Assembly (NCBI RefSeq): GCF_004337985.1
Contig: NC_043740.1
Span: forward strand, 4,948,990-5,012,989
Length of the DNA stretch: 64,000 nt
Reading direction: 5' to 3'
Source: Pyricularia pennisetigena
Lineage: Eukaryota; Ascomycota; Sordariomycetes; Magnaporthales; Pyriculariaceae
Position 1 is the first letter of the stretch, and the number at the start of each line of letters is the position of its first letter. The notes below the pieces were generated by a model. That model searched no databases. It saw nothing but the letters and a program-made list of their open reading frames with translations, and was not told where the DNA came from. The position numbers were made by a program, and so were the translations under genes. Below, piece by piece: positions 1 to 9,948 of the stretch.

Positions 1-74
1 AATAATTTTTGTACTTAAGCGGATTTGAAGCATTAACGTGTATGCATTTATCGCTTAAAACAAATCTTTTATTA

Positions 75-1934
75 ACGTCGGGTACCCCCTGCTCGGCCCC
101 CCCCCCCCACTGTTCGGTGTCCAAAAATAACTGTACAGCCACGTCCACCTCTCATGTTCTTTTATAAAGATCTCGACCAATTTTTCACTTTTGGATTTAC
201 TTTTTCTGTTTTTCATTCTCCGCTTTCCAATAAAGGGAAATACCACAAATCAGCTTATTTCCGCTATTAATGACGTTAATAATGGCGAATCAATTACAAA
301 AACCTCCCGAAAATGGGGAACACATAAATCTACACTTTAAAATCGACTTAAAAGTTTTCAAATTGATAAACAAGCACAAAACCCTTTTCAAAAGCTTTCT
401 ACGGAATAGGAAAAGCATTTAGCTAATTGGGTATTTACCCAAACAACTTTAGGGTTTCCGCCAACCTATTAAAAATTACGCTTTTTTGCAAAACGAATTT
501 TTCAAACCGCCGGAAAAATAAAAAACTTTAGAAAACGTTGGATAACCCGTTTTTTAACCCGCTATCCAATTCTTAAAATCCAAAAACCCCGTCGAATAAA
601 GAACGCCCGGGTTAATGGGCCCATTACGGAAATAATTAAATTTTGGGGGTTTTATATTATTAACCCCGTTATTAACGATATTAAACCGGAAAATCGGTGG
701 AATATGGACGAAACCGGTACATTGGAAGGTAAAAGATTTAACGGCCTAATATTAGCCCTTAACGGAATTCAGCTGTTACAGCGGAAAAAGCCCGGAACGC
801 GTGGTTGGACGATTATAATCGAATATATATCGGCTACGGGTATTACCCTCCCTTCCCTCGTATCATTTAAAGGAAAAAACGTACAAAAACAATGGTTTCC
901 AACGGATTTAAACCTTTTCGATAATTGGCAACTTTATGCAACCGAAAACGAGTGGATAAATAACGAAACGGTTATCGAATAGTTAAAAAAGGTATTTATT
1001 CCGTATACTTAACCCAATACCCCTAAAAAGCGGTTATTAGTTTTCGACGGCCACGGATCACATATAACGGACGAATTTATGTCCTTTTGTTTGCAAAATA
1101 ATATTTAACTCCTATATTTACCCCCTTATTCGTTATACGTTCTCTAATTATTAAGTTTATCGGTTTTTGGACCGTTAAAAAAGGCTTATCGAGGTTAATT
1201 TGGATTTATTTACCAATTTTGCTATTTAACAATTATTGGAAAACGAAATTTGTTTTTTTGCGATAATATAATTAAACCGAGACTATTTACAGCAAAAGAA
1301 TTTAATTTGGGTGGCGTATAATGGGTTTAAGGCCGGTAAACTTGGTTAAACCACTTTCAAGCCCTTTTTTATTAGAAAATAGCAACGCCAACGTTATAAA
1401 AAATGAATATAACGGTTTATATAGGGAAGAAATACGGGAAACCGCAACCTAAAGAATTAACGACCCGTGTTTACTTATTTGGAAAACCCCTAAAACGACC
1501 CGAAATATTCGACTTTAACTGCAAAAATTTTCCCAATCGAATAAAGCCAACGCTATTTTCCGTTTTTTATTTGCAAAAATCCAAAAAAGCTTCGAAGCTA
1601 AAAATATATTTCTGGTTAACGCCCAGCAAAAAATCAATTTATTGGAAGCACAACTGGAGGCAGTACGGCCGGTTAAAAAAAGGAGGATAATTCCGGATCC
1701 GAACGAGTTTATGGTTAATAAATAGAATTTTATTGGATTGCAGGAAAATGATGTAGAAAATTTGGAATTTTTAGCTGATGAAGAAGAGGTTAATGAACCG
1801 GAACAGGCTGAAAGCGATTGTATTTTTGTTCGTTGATAGTTTTATATTTATATTAGTTTATAAAAGTAGGTATTTTGTTATTAGATTTTCGGGGCGCCGA
1901 ACAGGGGGGTGGCCGAGCAGGGGGTACCCGACGT
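75..1934 (+). mobile_element. pogo/Fot1-type DNA transposon with GC-rich TIRs
   Basis: The element is bounded by inverted repeats of about 46 bp: 75-120 and the reverse complement of 1889-1934 both begin ACGTCGGGTACCCCCTGCTC. A run of 12 C in the left TIR (97-108) is a local expansion. Inside is a decayed DDE_1-superfamily transposase. The left flank ends in TA, the expected target for this group. The right flank is TG, so the TA duplication is not cleanly preserved. It is nested in MULE copy R1. The GC-rich termini contrast sharply with the AT-rich interior. Confidence 0.85.
280..1836 (+). pseudogene. pogo/Fot1-like transposase (HTH_Tnp_Tc5 + DDE_1), broken
   Basis: Read across frames with stops, this stretch gives the family pattern. 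First comes an N-terminal DNA-binding region with a GFPPT-like stretch near 450-470. The block NRWNMDETG follows near 690-715 and carries the first catalytic Asp. ISATG and FKGK follow near 830-880, and LLVFDGHGSH near 1040-1065 carries the second Asp. A SVFGPLKKAY-like block near 1160 is where the third catalytic Asp should sit, and it appears lost. The C-terminus (PDPNEF near 1695, then an acidic tail) resembles Fot-type ends. Several TAA/TAG stops are explained by C-to-T changes in CAA/CAG. The longest open piece is 704-982. It is not expected to be functional. Confidence 0.85.
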
Positions 1935-2920
1935 TGATACTTTTATATTATTTATTAATTTGTCAAAAAACTGAATAATGTACGCAAATAACTCTATAAT
2001 AAAAAGGAATTTCAATATGTCCACTTTGTTATAGGTTACGTATAGGTGTAACTAAACTTCATTTTAATAAATTGTATTTAATTACAAAAAGCCAAAAATA
2101 GAAAAACAGCACAAATTTAACGTTTCGTTTTATATATATACATATATATGACACTCGCCACGTGCAAAATGAATAAAGTTTGGCTGTAAAACAAGATAAT
2201 GTAAAATTAATTGAATAAAGCAAAAAATCGATAAAAAATATGTATTTAGCATTTTTTGCATAAAAGATTTTTTAGAGTGAATACTTTAAATTGGATCTAG
2301 CGTGGACGCTTTTTTACATGCGTCATTCATTCCCTGTAATTTTGGTCTTATTTTCGTAAAATTTGGTGAAAATATAAACGAGTTTCGATTGTAAATTATT
2401 TATAAAAATGTATATACTCTACCTATCCGCTTATTTGACGGTTTATATAATCCGGGTTATATACCAAGACTTAATTTATTGGTATATATATATACGACCC
2501 TTTACGTGCAAAAATTATAAAATTTGGTTAAGAATTGAAAATAATATTAAACAGAATCGAAAAAACAGTACCGCCGTGAACGGATTAAGGGCAAGTGGTA
2601 TCCAATTGGGCCGTTATAGCAGATAAAAAATAAATGAAATCGCTGCTAATAGCGGTATTAAACGCTAATTTCAACGATATTTTCTTTTTTCAATATTTTC
2701 CATGGTTGTGGAATAATAAAGGAGTGTCGGTCGCAAAAATGCCAAAAATACCGCTATAAACGGCGAAAATCGACAAACTATTTTCAAACCTGAACCAAAA
2801 CGTTCTTTAGATGGACCCACAAATACATCACAAAACCGCAATTGAGCCTCGAAATGGAGCGAAGCGAACGAAATGGATTAATTGTGGAGCTCTGGGCTTC
2901 AGGGATAAGCTCTGAGACTA

Positions 2921-3152
2921 GATCGAAGATCTGCATCAGCGGATTCGAACACGTAATTCACAACTTAGCCTTAGAATTATCACCTTTATCGATTTAACAA
3001 TTCAACGAATCGACTGTTTAACAACAATATATCATCTCTATTACCCGCTAGGAGACGGTTATTTGCCATTTTAACGTTCCATTAGCCTTATACGTGATCC
3101 ACGTTTCCCCGCGTTTAAGATTATGCTTATTCTATCTCGTAACCTCCTCATA
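2921..3152 (+). mobile_element. 3' fragment of the 655-bp TG...CA element (copy T2)
   Basis: It matches the last ~240 bp of the element at 49963-50617, including the GATCGAAGATCTGCA start and the CTCGTAACCTCCTCA end; the final CA reads TA here, as RIP would give. MULE R1 abuts its left side, so the missing 5' part was probably on the far side of R1, outside the window. Confidence 0.7.
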
Positions 3153-3271
3153 CAATTTAGTGCATTGAGTGCATTTAAACCCTGTAATTACAGGTTTTAC
3201 CAGCATTAGTTAGCACCACGCTGTACCGAGGCTAATGCCTAAACTCCTGTCAGCAAACCATATTTTTAACA
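3153..3271 (+). repeat. Copia-family LTR fragment (right part)
   Basis: It runs CAATTTAGTGCATT...AACA and matches the last ~115 bp of the LTRs of elements C2 and C4. It is directly preceded by the T2 fragment, which therefore lies within an LTR of this copia family, just as T1 does at 49963. Confidence 0.65.
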
Positions 3272-3537
3272 CATATAATTAACAATTTACATACTTTAAA
3301 ATGAATATATAAGAACTTGCGGAAACGATGGTTTTTTTATAGTTGGATAAATAACGGATTTTATAATAGATACGCCGTACAAATTGTAACTTTGGTATTT
3401 TTCGGTTATTTATAACAGAATTTAAATATACAAGTTTTTCCCGCCTATATAATCTTTTCTAAATAAATTTAAACGGATTATAATCGTTATTCATAAAATA
3501 GGAAATAAATATCCATCATATTTCATGTGTTAATTAT
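3272..3537. other. AT-rich stretch, no feature recognised
   Basis: It starts with a few bases resembling the other copia LTR terminus (CATATAATTAACA). The rest shows no long open frame and no similarity to other parts of the window that I could see. Confidence 0.5.
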
Positions 3538-3882
3538 AAAATACCGTTAAAAACAGATAAAAGGCCGGCTAGATGTAACTTTTGATTAACATACCGTATA
3601 TAAAACATTTTAATTTCACAAAAAAGGCCTACCAATTCTTATTTTTAGCGGTAATTTCTTTTTTTAATATTTTGCGCAATTATGTAATAATATAGGAATA
3701 TCAGTAAATGACGAAAATACCGTTGTAAGCGGCGAAACTTGACAAATTCTCCTCAAAACCTAAGCTAAAGCGTTTTCTGGATGGACCCACAAATACATTG
3801 CAAACCCACAATTGAGCCATGAAATGGAACGAAGTGGATCAATTGCGGAGCTCTGGGCTTCATGGATAAGCCCCGAAACTAT
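3538..3882 (+). mobile_element. MULE fragment, right-terminal part
   Basis: It aligns with the right ~300 bp of R2, R3 and R4: the AAAAAGGCCTA stretch, the GGATGGACCCACAAATACATTG stretch and the GGAGCTCTGGGCTTCA stretch. It ends CCGAAACTA at 3882, a mutated right TIR. The left half is absent. Confidence 0.65.
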
Positions 3883-4117
3883 AAGGTAGTCAGGTATAAA
3901 ATATAAATAAAATGTATAATATTCTTATTATATAACTTTTTACCTGTGCGGCAAACTCACAGTGCAAATACTGTAAGGATCCGCCGCAAAACGGTTAAAA
4001 ACAACGAAATACTTTTAGAATCGAGACGCAGGCTATTTCTTCCACCAATTTTGATATTGGAAAAATTATATAGCTGGTAAAATGTAAGGAGGGCTTGGTT
4101 CACTTTAAGCAGCAGAG

Positions 4118-4141
4118 GTTTCAGTCTAAGCACTGAGACTA
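4118..4141 (-). repeat. MULE left-terminal TIR remnant, inverted
   Basis: The reverse complement begins TAGTCTCAGTGCTTAGACTG, matching the left tip of the MULE copies. It lies about 64 bp past the stop codon of the metalloprotease gene, so MULE-related DNA reaches into its 3' untranslated region. Bases 3883-4117 hold nothing else I recognise. Confidence 0.5.
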
Positions 4142-4204
4142 TGAGATTCACTATTTAAATCGCTTTCAGATGATAATTTAATTTTCTGGAATTCCTTATG
4201 AATA

Positions 4205-5320
4205 CTAAAGAGGTACGCCGTAACGAACAAATCTTCTCGAACCATCGTCAGAATATTCCCAAAAACCGTCATCACGAAATCCACTAATATTGTTCCAATT
4301 AGACGATGTATTATCGCCGTTGGAAGCCCGAGGAGAACCGCCATTAGAAGACCGAGGAGAATCGCCGTTAGAAGACCGAGGAGAACCACTGTTGGAAGAT
4401 TGAGAAGAAGTAACGGGGTTGTAGGAAGCATAGAGGGCGAAATAGGTATAACTGTCGGCATTGTTAAGGGCGAGGTTTTTCGAAAGCCTATGGTTATAAG
4501 ATTAGCAACTTGTATTCAATTTGACAAAGAAAGTAATTAAACATACTTTTTCGATGCCACCGATCCATATGCATGGTCGTGGGTTCCTCCAACTATTATG
4601 ATTTTAATTTAATGAACTTATTTAATCGGCATTTTGAAATATTCGTAGGGTTGACTTACTTGTTCCAAAATGGCTGAATTCGTGTATAAGTGTTATCGCC
4701 GCTGTATAATCCGCCACTTCAAAGAAATACGGGCAAATATTTATCTCACCCCGGTCGTGGGAAGTGTGGGCAGCAGTGTTGCCTTGACAATGAAAGCCCT
4801 TTTCTTCACAAACAATAGGGGTGAAATGTTCGTCCATATCGCATCTTTTTTCGATTTCTCTGAACACCTTGTAAATACGTTCTATATCTGTTTCGTCGTC
4901 AGTTTTAAAATAATCGCGCCTGAATTTTCCATCGTTTCGAACGGTAAGCGCGGCGCGATTACTAAGTTTTGAACATCTAAACAATAAAAATTAGTAAACT
5001 TGGTTTGCAACGCCCAAAATTATTATTTAACATACAATGGTAATATTTTTTCTTTTATATACGCCTTTTGTGAATCGTTACATCGTTCAACATACTCCCG
5101 TTTAACAATTTTGGAATTAACATCAGCGGATTTTCCATTGCTCGCAGTCTAAATTAATATAGAGTTAATACTATAGTTGGGTTTGAAGATAATTTAAACA
5201 TACCAATATTGTGTTTTCGACTTTTGAAATCGTGAAAACATCAGTTTCTCTTTTCGCGGCTATTGTACTAGCAGCAGCGAACGCAATATGAAAAATTGCC
5301 CAAAAGGATAAAAGACGCAT
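4205..5320 (-). CDS. Secreted M35 (aspzincin/deuterolysin-type) zinc metalloprotease with Ser-rich repeat tail; five exons
   Basis: Exons on the minus strand are 5320-5204, 5148-5036, 4976-4660, 4592-4547 and 4487-4205. Introns of 55, 59, 67 and 59 nt all start GT and end AG, and splicing keeps one 291-residue frame. Residues 1-20 look like a signal peptide. A KR at 55-56 resembles a Kex2 propeptide site, as in deuterolysins. The mature part has six Cys (62, 78, 122, 133, 140, 158). HEFSH at 175-179 is the HExxH zinc site. GTHDHAYG at 185-192 is the M35 GTxDxxYG motif whose Asp is the third zinc ligand. NADSYTYFA at 207-215 is the usual family C-terminus. A tail follows with three 8-residue repeats (GSPRSSNG type, 232-255) and an Asp/Arg/aromatic-rich end. 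No stop or frameshift interrupts it although repeats surround it. A secreted protease or effector role is inferred. The motif assignment is strong; the splice sites are read by eye. Confidence 0.88.
4316..4387 (-). repeat. Three tandem 24-nt coding repeats in the protease tail
   Basis: Three 24-nt units, each coding a variant of GSPRSSNG (G or D first; S or A at the fifth position), lie in exon 5 after the catalytic domain. An in-frame minisatellite of this type can vary in copy number without breaking the reading frame. Confidence 0.85.
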
Positions 5321-5359
5321 GGTGGTTATACGTTAAATAAAAAAAGATATTCGGAGAAG

Positions 5360-5363
<4 letters not shown>

Positions 5364-5398
<35 letters not shown>
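5364..5398. repeat. (TA)n microsatellite upstream of the protease gene
   Basis: A run of alternating T and A lies about 45 bp upstream of the protease start codon, in its likely promoter or 5' untranslated region. Confidence 0.8.
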
Positions 5399-5402
<4 letters not shown>

Positions 5403-6579
5403 AAGTCGCAGTTAAATCTAAGAACGTAAACTTCTAAGAAGAGATTTGTTAAAGAAAGCGGTCCTATATTGAATTAATTTTATATTAACCGTCAAGTGTA
5501 GTTGTTATTTATTATTTTACATTCTCCGGCCCACGAAATTTGATTTATATCTAGTAAATACCATTGTGAACTATTTATATTACCGTTTATGCGCATGGAA
5601 CTATAAACTGTTAGCATAAATGATTATGGCAAAAATTCGCATTTTTAATGCCAATATTATTTAGCAACTTTTACTTATTATGGGCTATATATTATATTTC
5701 ACGGCCAGGCATACATTAGAGAGCCTCAGTGTATTTGGGGCTATTAACGAAAATTCTAAACTGAAGAGAGAGAAATCACAATCAACTACTCGCTGGAGCA
5801 ACGCGTTCAAATCCGGGTCAGTGGATCCCTTTGTCCGATCCCTGGCTCGGCGTGGCGGTGCATGCCAGCGGCGTGGCTGGTGGACCCGAGTCGCAATTCT
5901 AAGGGTAGGTTTGGGAGGCTAATCCTTATATTATAAGCTCAATTGACAAAGCGGTTGCATGATTATAATTTTTTTATAAACCCGTGCGCCAGATAATATA
6001 TAGTATCAAATACGACGCTAATCTATTGACGAAAGCAAAATATATTTATATATTACTATTAACAACTGTTATTGTAATGTAATCAAGTATGAACTAACAA
6101 AACCTTAATATATTATTTTTGGTCTGGTATTTTAACAGCTTAATTACTACGGTGGCAGGCAAACAAAAGCACCCCTTGCCACCGTTTATTTGTGGATGTA
6201 ACTTTCACGACGCTGATATAATTTAAAACTTTTGACCTACAGGTACTTCGTTCGTTTTTTCACAGGTATCGCTACTGTTAATTGATTCAACGATTCCAAA
6301 ACCAGAAATCACAACTTCGATTGATTTTGTAGTGTTTTTTGTTAAGTAATTAAAGTCGCGACGCGTTGTTCAACTTAGCAAAAAAAAAAAAAAAAAAAAA
6401 AAAAGAAATCACGTTAATCGCCATTATAACGAAACATTTTATTGAACCCCAACGAGCACGCGTTCGTACTTTTATCTAACGCCCGGTCGGGGTTCCACAC
6501 ACCTGCAAAGTCGCCACCACTGTTCAAGGGTGGTGACTTTTACCCCTACCACGAAGTATATAATATTATTTTCATTTGG
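5399..6579. other. Non-repeat intergenic stretch with two hairpins and a poly(A) run
   Basis: I see no convincing gene. A more GC-rich patch at about 5690-5925 has an 80-codon open frame (5680-5922) without recognisable motifs. A 9-bp perfect stem (ACGGTGGCA, 6149-6157 with 6177-6185) encloses a 19-nt loop. A run of 25 A lies at 6380-6404. A second hairpin of about 12 bp with one G-T pair lies at 6507-6518/6529-6540. These could be ends of undescribed small elements. Confidence 0.5.
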
Positions 6580-6747
6580 TGTTACGAAAATGATCCGAAT
6601 GAGACAAAGGTGTAATATAGGGCCATTTTATTCGAAGATCTAAAGCTAAGTGTAAAGAAAGAAGAAAGGCACGCAGTGCCAATCGCGTGCACGCGCCTAA
6701 GTGAACACATAACAACGACCCCTGGCACCTTGTCACGTTGGGTGGAG
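6580..6747 (+). repeat. Possible LTR-like fragment of another retroelement
   Basis: The stretch starts TGTTACGAAAATGATCC and is less AT-rich than its surroundings. A TG start and composition like a GC-normal retroelement LTR suggest a fragment of a family otherwise absent here. There is no second LTR, coding sequence or target duplication to confirm it. Confidence 0.25.
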
Positions 6748-6791
6748 TAGTCTCAATACTTAGACTGAACCCACAGCTTCGCAATGGGGAC
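6748..6791 (+). repeat. Duplicated MULE left tip
   Basis: TAGTCTCAATACTTAGACTG followed by CTTCGCAATGGGGAC repeats, with mutations, the first ~45 bp of copy R2 immediately downstream. So the left tip is present twice in tandem. Confidence 0.6.
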
Positions 6792-8621
6792 TAGTCTCAG
6801 TGCTCAGACTAAACCCCCCTGCTTCGCAATGGGGACCGAGCGCTCCATGTGCCTTTCAGCCACATGGTTTTTCGACCAATTATATTGGCCGAAAAAATCG
6901 CGCTCGTTCTAGTCTCAGGACAACTTGTCGCATTTGGCCGTTTATAACTGGTATATATATTATATTATAAATAGGTTTTAGGAACGCCCTGCGACCGCAC
7001 GCTTAATGTAATGCATTGCATTTTTTATACGCGTAACCAATTAAACAACGGTATAATTAACATATTATATTTAAAATATAATAGCAAAAGAAAAACAGTA
7101 TAACTACGGTATGCAATTTAATGATACGAATAAAATATTGAAGACAAATTATAAAAATATACAATGACTTGTGTTAGATTAACTGGAGCTTAAGAAATTT
7201 GGGATTGAAAACCGTGTCCTCATATCTAATTTATTTGAAAATAGATTTCAATATTTAGTAAAACTTGTATTTTATTAATGTATCGTATGATTGTTTTGAA
7301 TAATAATATATAAAACTGGTTTAAAACCAAATATTAATATTTATGATTAAGCGGATTCAAAACCACAAAATGCATGCAATTATCGCTTAAAACAAAACTT
7401 TTATTTATATTTTTTTATTATTTATTAATTTGTCGAAAAACTGAATATTTTGCGCAAATAACTTTAAAATGAAATGAAATTTTAGTATTCCCATTCTGTT
7501 ATAAGCTTATATATAATCGTCAAACAACTTTACTTTTATAAATTTATTTAATTAAATAAAGCAAAAAATAGAAAAAAAGCACAAATTGAACATTTCCTTT
7601 TATAAAAAGATAATATAAACAGGTATTACAAATCAAATCACACATTGACGTTTCTTTATATGTTTCATTCAATCCCTGAAATTTTGGTTTATTATTGTAG
7701 AAATTTGTAAAATATAAAAGCGTTTCAATTGTAAATTATATATAAAATTACATACATTTTACCTATCAGCGTATTTAACGGCTTATTGAATTCGATATAT
7801 ATACTTAACTCGAATATTATATTATATATATCAATACCATCCCCCAGGTGCAAAATGCATAAAGTTTGGCTGCAAAATAGAATAATATAAAATTAATTAA
7901 ATAAAGCAAAAACTTGATATGAAATATATTTTTAACATTTTCTTATATAAAAGATTTTTTTAAAGCGAAAATCATAGATCGGGTTTAATGTGGACGTTTG
8001 TTCATATACGTCTTCCAATCTCTGTAATTTAGGTTTTATCATCATTAAAATTGGTAAAATGATAAACGAGTTTCGATTGTAAATTATATATAAAAATGTG
8101 TTTACTTTACCTATCCGCTTATTTAACGGTTTGTATAGGCCGGGTTTTGAACCAAAATTTGATATAACGGTATATATCTATATATATAGGACCCTTCACG
8201 TGCAAAAATTTTAAAATTTGGCTTCAAATTGAAAATAATATCAAAATAAATCGAAAATCGAAAAAAAAATGGAAAAGGCAATACCCCTATAAACGGATTA
8301 AGGGCAGGTGGTATCCAATTCGGCCGTTACAACAAATAAAAAAATAAATTAAATCGCTGCTAATAGCGGTAATAAACGCTTTTTTTAACAATCTTTTTTT
8401 CAATATTTTGCGTAATTGTGGAATAATAAAGGAGTGTCGGTCGAAAAAAGGCCAAAAATACCGCCATGAACGGCGAAAATCGACAAGTTGTCCTCAGACC
8501 TAAACCAGAGCGTTTTTTGGATGGACCCACAAATACATTGCAAAGCCGCAATTGAGCCACGAAATGGAGCGAGGTGGATCAATTGTGGAGCTCTGGGCTT
8601 CAGGGATGAGCCCTGAGACTA
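6792..8621 (+). mobile_element. MULE-like non-coding element, copy R2
   Basis: It begins TAGTCTCAGTGCTCAGACTA and ends CCTGAGACTA, about 1.83 kb. It carries the shared blocks of the family: a tip hairpin region with GGCCGAAAAAATCGCGCTCG, two tandem copies of a ~345-bp unit (around 7655-7870 and 7990-8210), and the right-end block ending GGGCTTCAGGGATGAGCCC. There is no coding capacity. The 9-bp flanks (6783-6791 and 8622-8630) do not match, unlike those of R3 and R4, probably because of the tip duplication at 6748-6791. Confidence 0.75.
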
Positions 8622-9101
8622 CTTTAAGGATAATAATTGTAAATAATTACGTTTAACGCTCCTATTATTTATTTACTTTATTGTTCGATTGCAACGACGT
8701 CGTTTTTAATCAGCTGCAAGTTTTTGGCGATTTCTTTTGTTTATAAAAAGGCCTTTTCCTGCCACGAACTTTAAGATATAATTATGGTGATTTTTTAAAC
8801 CCTTTTTTCAGCATTTTTGAAATTATATGTTGGCAATTATCCTCTTTGACCGTTCTGCTGCTCATATATTATTTTGGCTGCCCTTTTTATCATTCGGCTC
8901 AATTTGAATTTGAATTTCGCCATTATGTTTGCTTCTTCCGACGCTACCGACGACGGTGAGCTTTTATTTTTTTTAATTTTGCCGTTATTATTAAAACTGC
9001 TGATCGTTATTCCTTAGTTTTGCGCCCGATTTTCTTTTTGGGCTACTTTGATTCTTATTTCGCTGGCAAACAAGTTTAGCAAGGACTTTTTAATGTTTAC
9101 T
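8622..9101. other. Unassigned stretch between MULE R2 and the copia LTR
   Basis: No match to the other repeats was seen. On the minus strand a broken Lys/Arg-rich frame can be read around 8850-9090, with stops, so it could be an eroded transposon end or gene remnant. Confidence 0.35.
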
Positions 9102-9682
9102 TGTTAACAATATGGGTTGCTAACAGGGGTTTAAGCATTAGCCTAGGTGCGGCGTGGTGCTAGTTGCGCTATAAAGGCCTATAATTACAGGGTTTAAATG
9201 CACTAAATGCACTAAAATTGTTCACTGAAATGGTTCACTAATTTTGGGATTAATAACTTAAATTCATTGATGTGGTAGATTTTGCTTTATCTCCCTTATA
9301 TACTTTTCAACATTAAAATGGGGGTCCGCACCCCTAGAAGCGTTCCGGTGCCGCACACGATTTTCCGAAAAATTATTCCATATACGCTACTAAAAAGAAC
9401 ACCCTTATTTCCATACAAACCATCTCTGGGTTTGCACTAATTTGCTAATTTAGTGAAAATTTCAACCTAATACAGGGTAATTAACTCGTCAATGCAGGGT
9501 GGGTGTTAAACCAGGTATAGGGTAAACCATATACGCTAACATTTCAAATCGCAATTCCTGCAATATATAAAATATAACGGATAATCCGACAACCCCGACA
9601 ACCTCATTTCGGCACTGTTTATTATGATTGATATATTAATAAAAATGGACCATTACATGCTAAATAACGTATATAATTAACA
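9102..9682 (-). repeat. 3' LTR of C1
   Basis: 581 bp with TGTTAACA...TTAACA termini, inverted relative to C2/C4 LTRs. A purine-rich stretch directly inside it (9683-9697, read as AAAAAGAAGTGGG on the minus strand) fits a polypurine tract. Confidence 0.85.
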
Positions 9683-9893
9683 CCCACTTCTTTTTGCTAT
9701 CATTTACATGAAATCGGACAAGAAAAGTATATAAAATCAAAACTTTTTAAAAGAAAATCCCCCTTATGTCCTAACCCGACTCGAATTTCGGATAAAGAAC
9801 CCCTGGATAATTAAGCCTTTTATACCGACCCATTACCCCCGAAGTGGACGAACCCCCGAGTTTGGAAAAACCCCCAAAAATATAATAACCCCC

Positions 9894-9948
9894 GGATTCG
9901 AACCCCCGATTTGCATAATATTAACCTACGGAATTAGCTACTAAACCA
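9894..9948 (-). promoter_or_regulatory. tRNA-like A/B-box pair in C1 3' UTR
   Basis: On the minus strand TGGTTTAGTAG (9948-9938) resembles an A box, and GGTTCGAATCC (9904-9894) is a consensus B box. They are about 44 nt apart, as in a tRNA gene. The same pair occurs at the same place in C2, C3 and C4. The T-arm stem around the B box pairs poorly, so it is not a normal tRNA gene. Confidence 0.45.

Larger units (their letters stand above)
1..2920 (+). mobile_element. MULE-like non-coding TIR element, copy R1 (5' end outside window)
   Basis: This AT-rich non-coding repeat has further copies at 6792-8621, 14819-16682 and 33161-35008, plus fragments near 3.6 kb and 58-59.7 kb. Two of the full copies have 9-bp target duplications and all have TAGTCTCAG-type ends, which fits a Mutator-like element. 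Here the right end is complete and finishes GAGACTA at 2920. The left end lies before base 1. A pogo/Fot1 element (75-1934) is inserted in it: bases 1-74 and 1935 onward join to give the sequence that is continuous at about 7345-7450 in copy R2. No transposase is visible, so the element is non-autonomous. Confidence 0.75.

Noticed and set aside
2150..2600. CRISPR-like or satellite array
   Set aside because: The repeated blocks are two diverged ~345-bp units within a TIR element, not short regular repeats with spacers; the DNA is eukaryotic.
4670..4972. 100-codon plus-strand ORF
   Set aside because: It lies opposite exon 3 of the M35 protease, whose motifs and splice sites are clear; the plus frame has no recognisable motif.
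5680..5922. 80-codon ORF in a GC-richer patch
   Set aside because: Low-complexity Arg/Gly composition and no motif; I keep only the compositional note.
6360..6410. Poly(A) tail of a LINE insertion
   Set aside because: No reverse transcriptase or endonuclease remnant upstream and no target duplication could be found around it.
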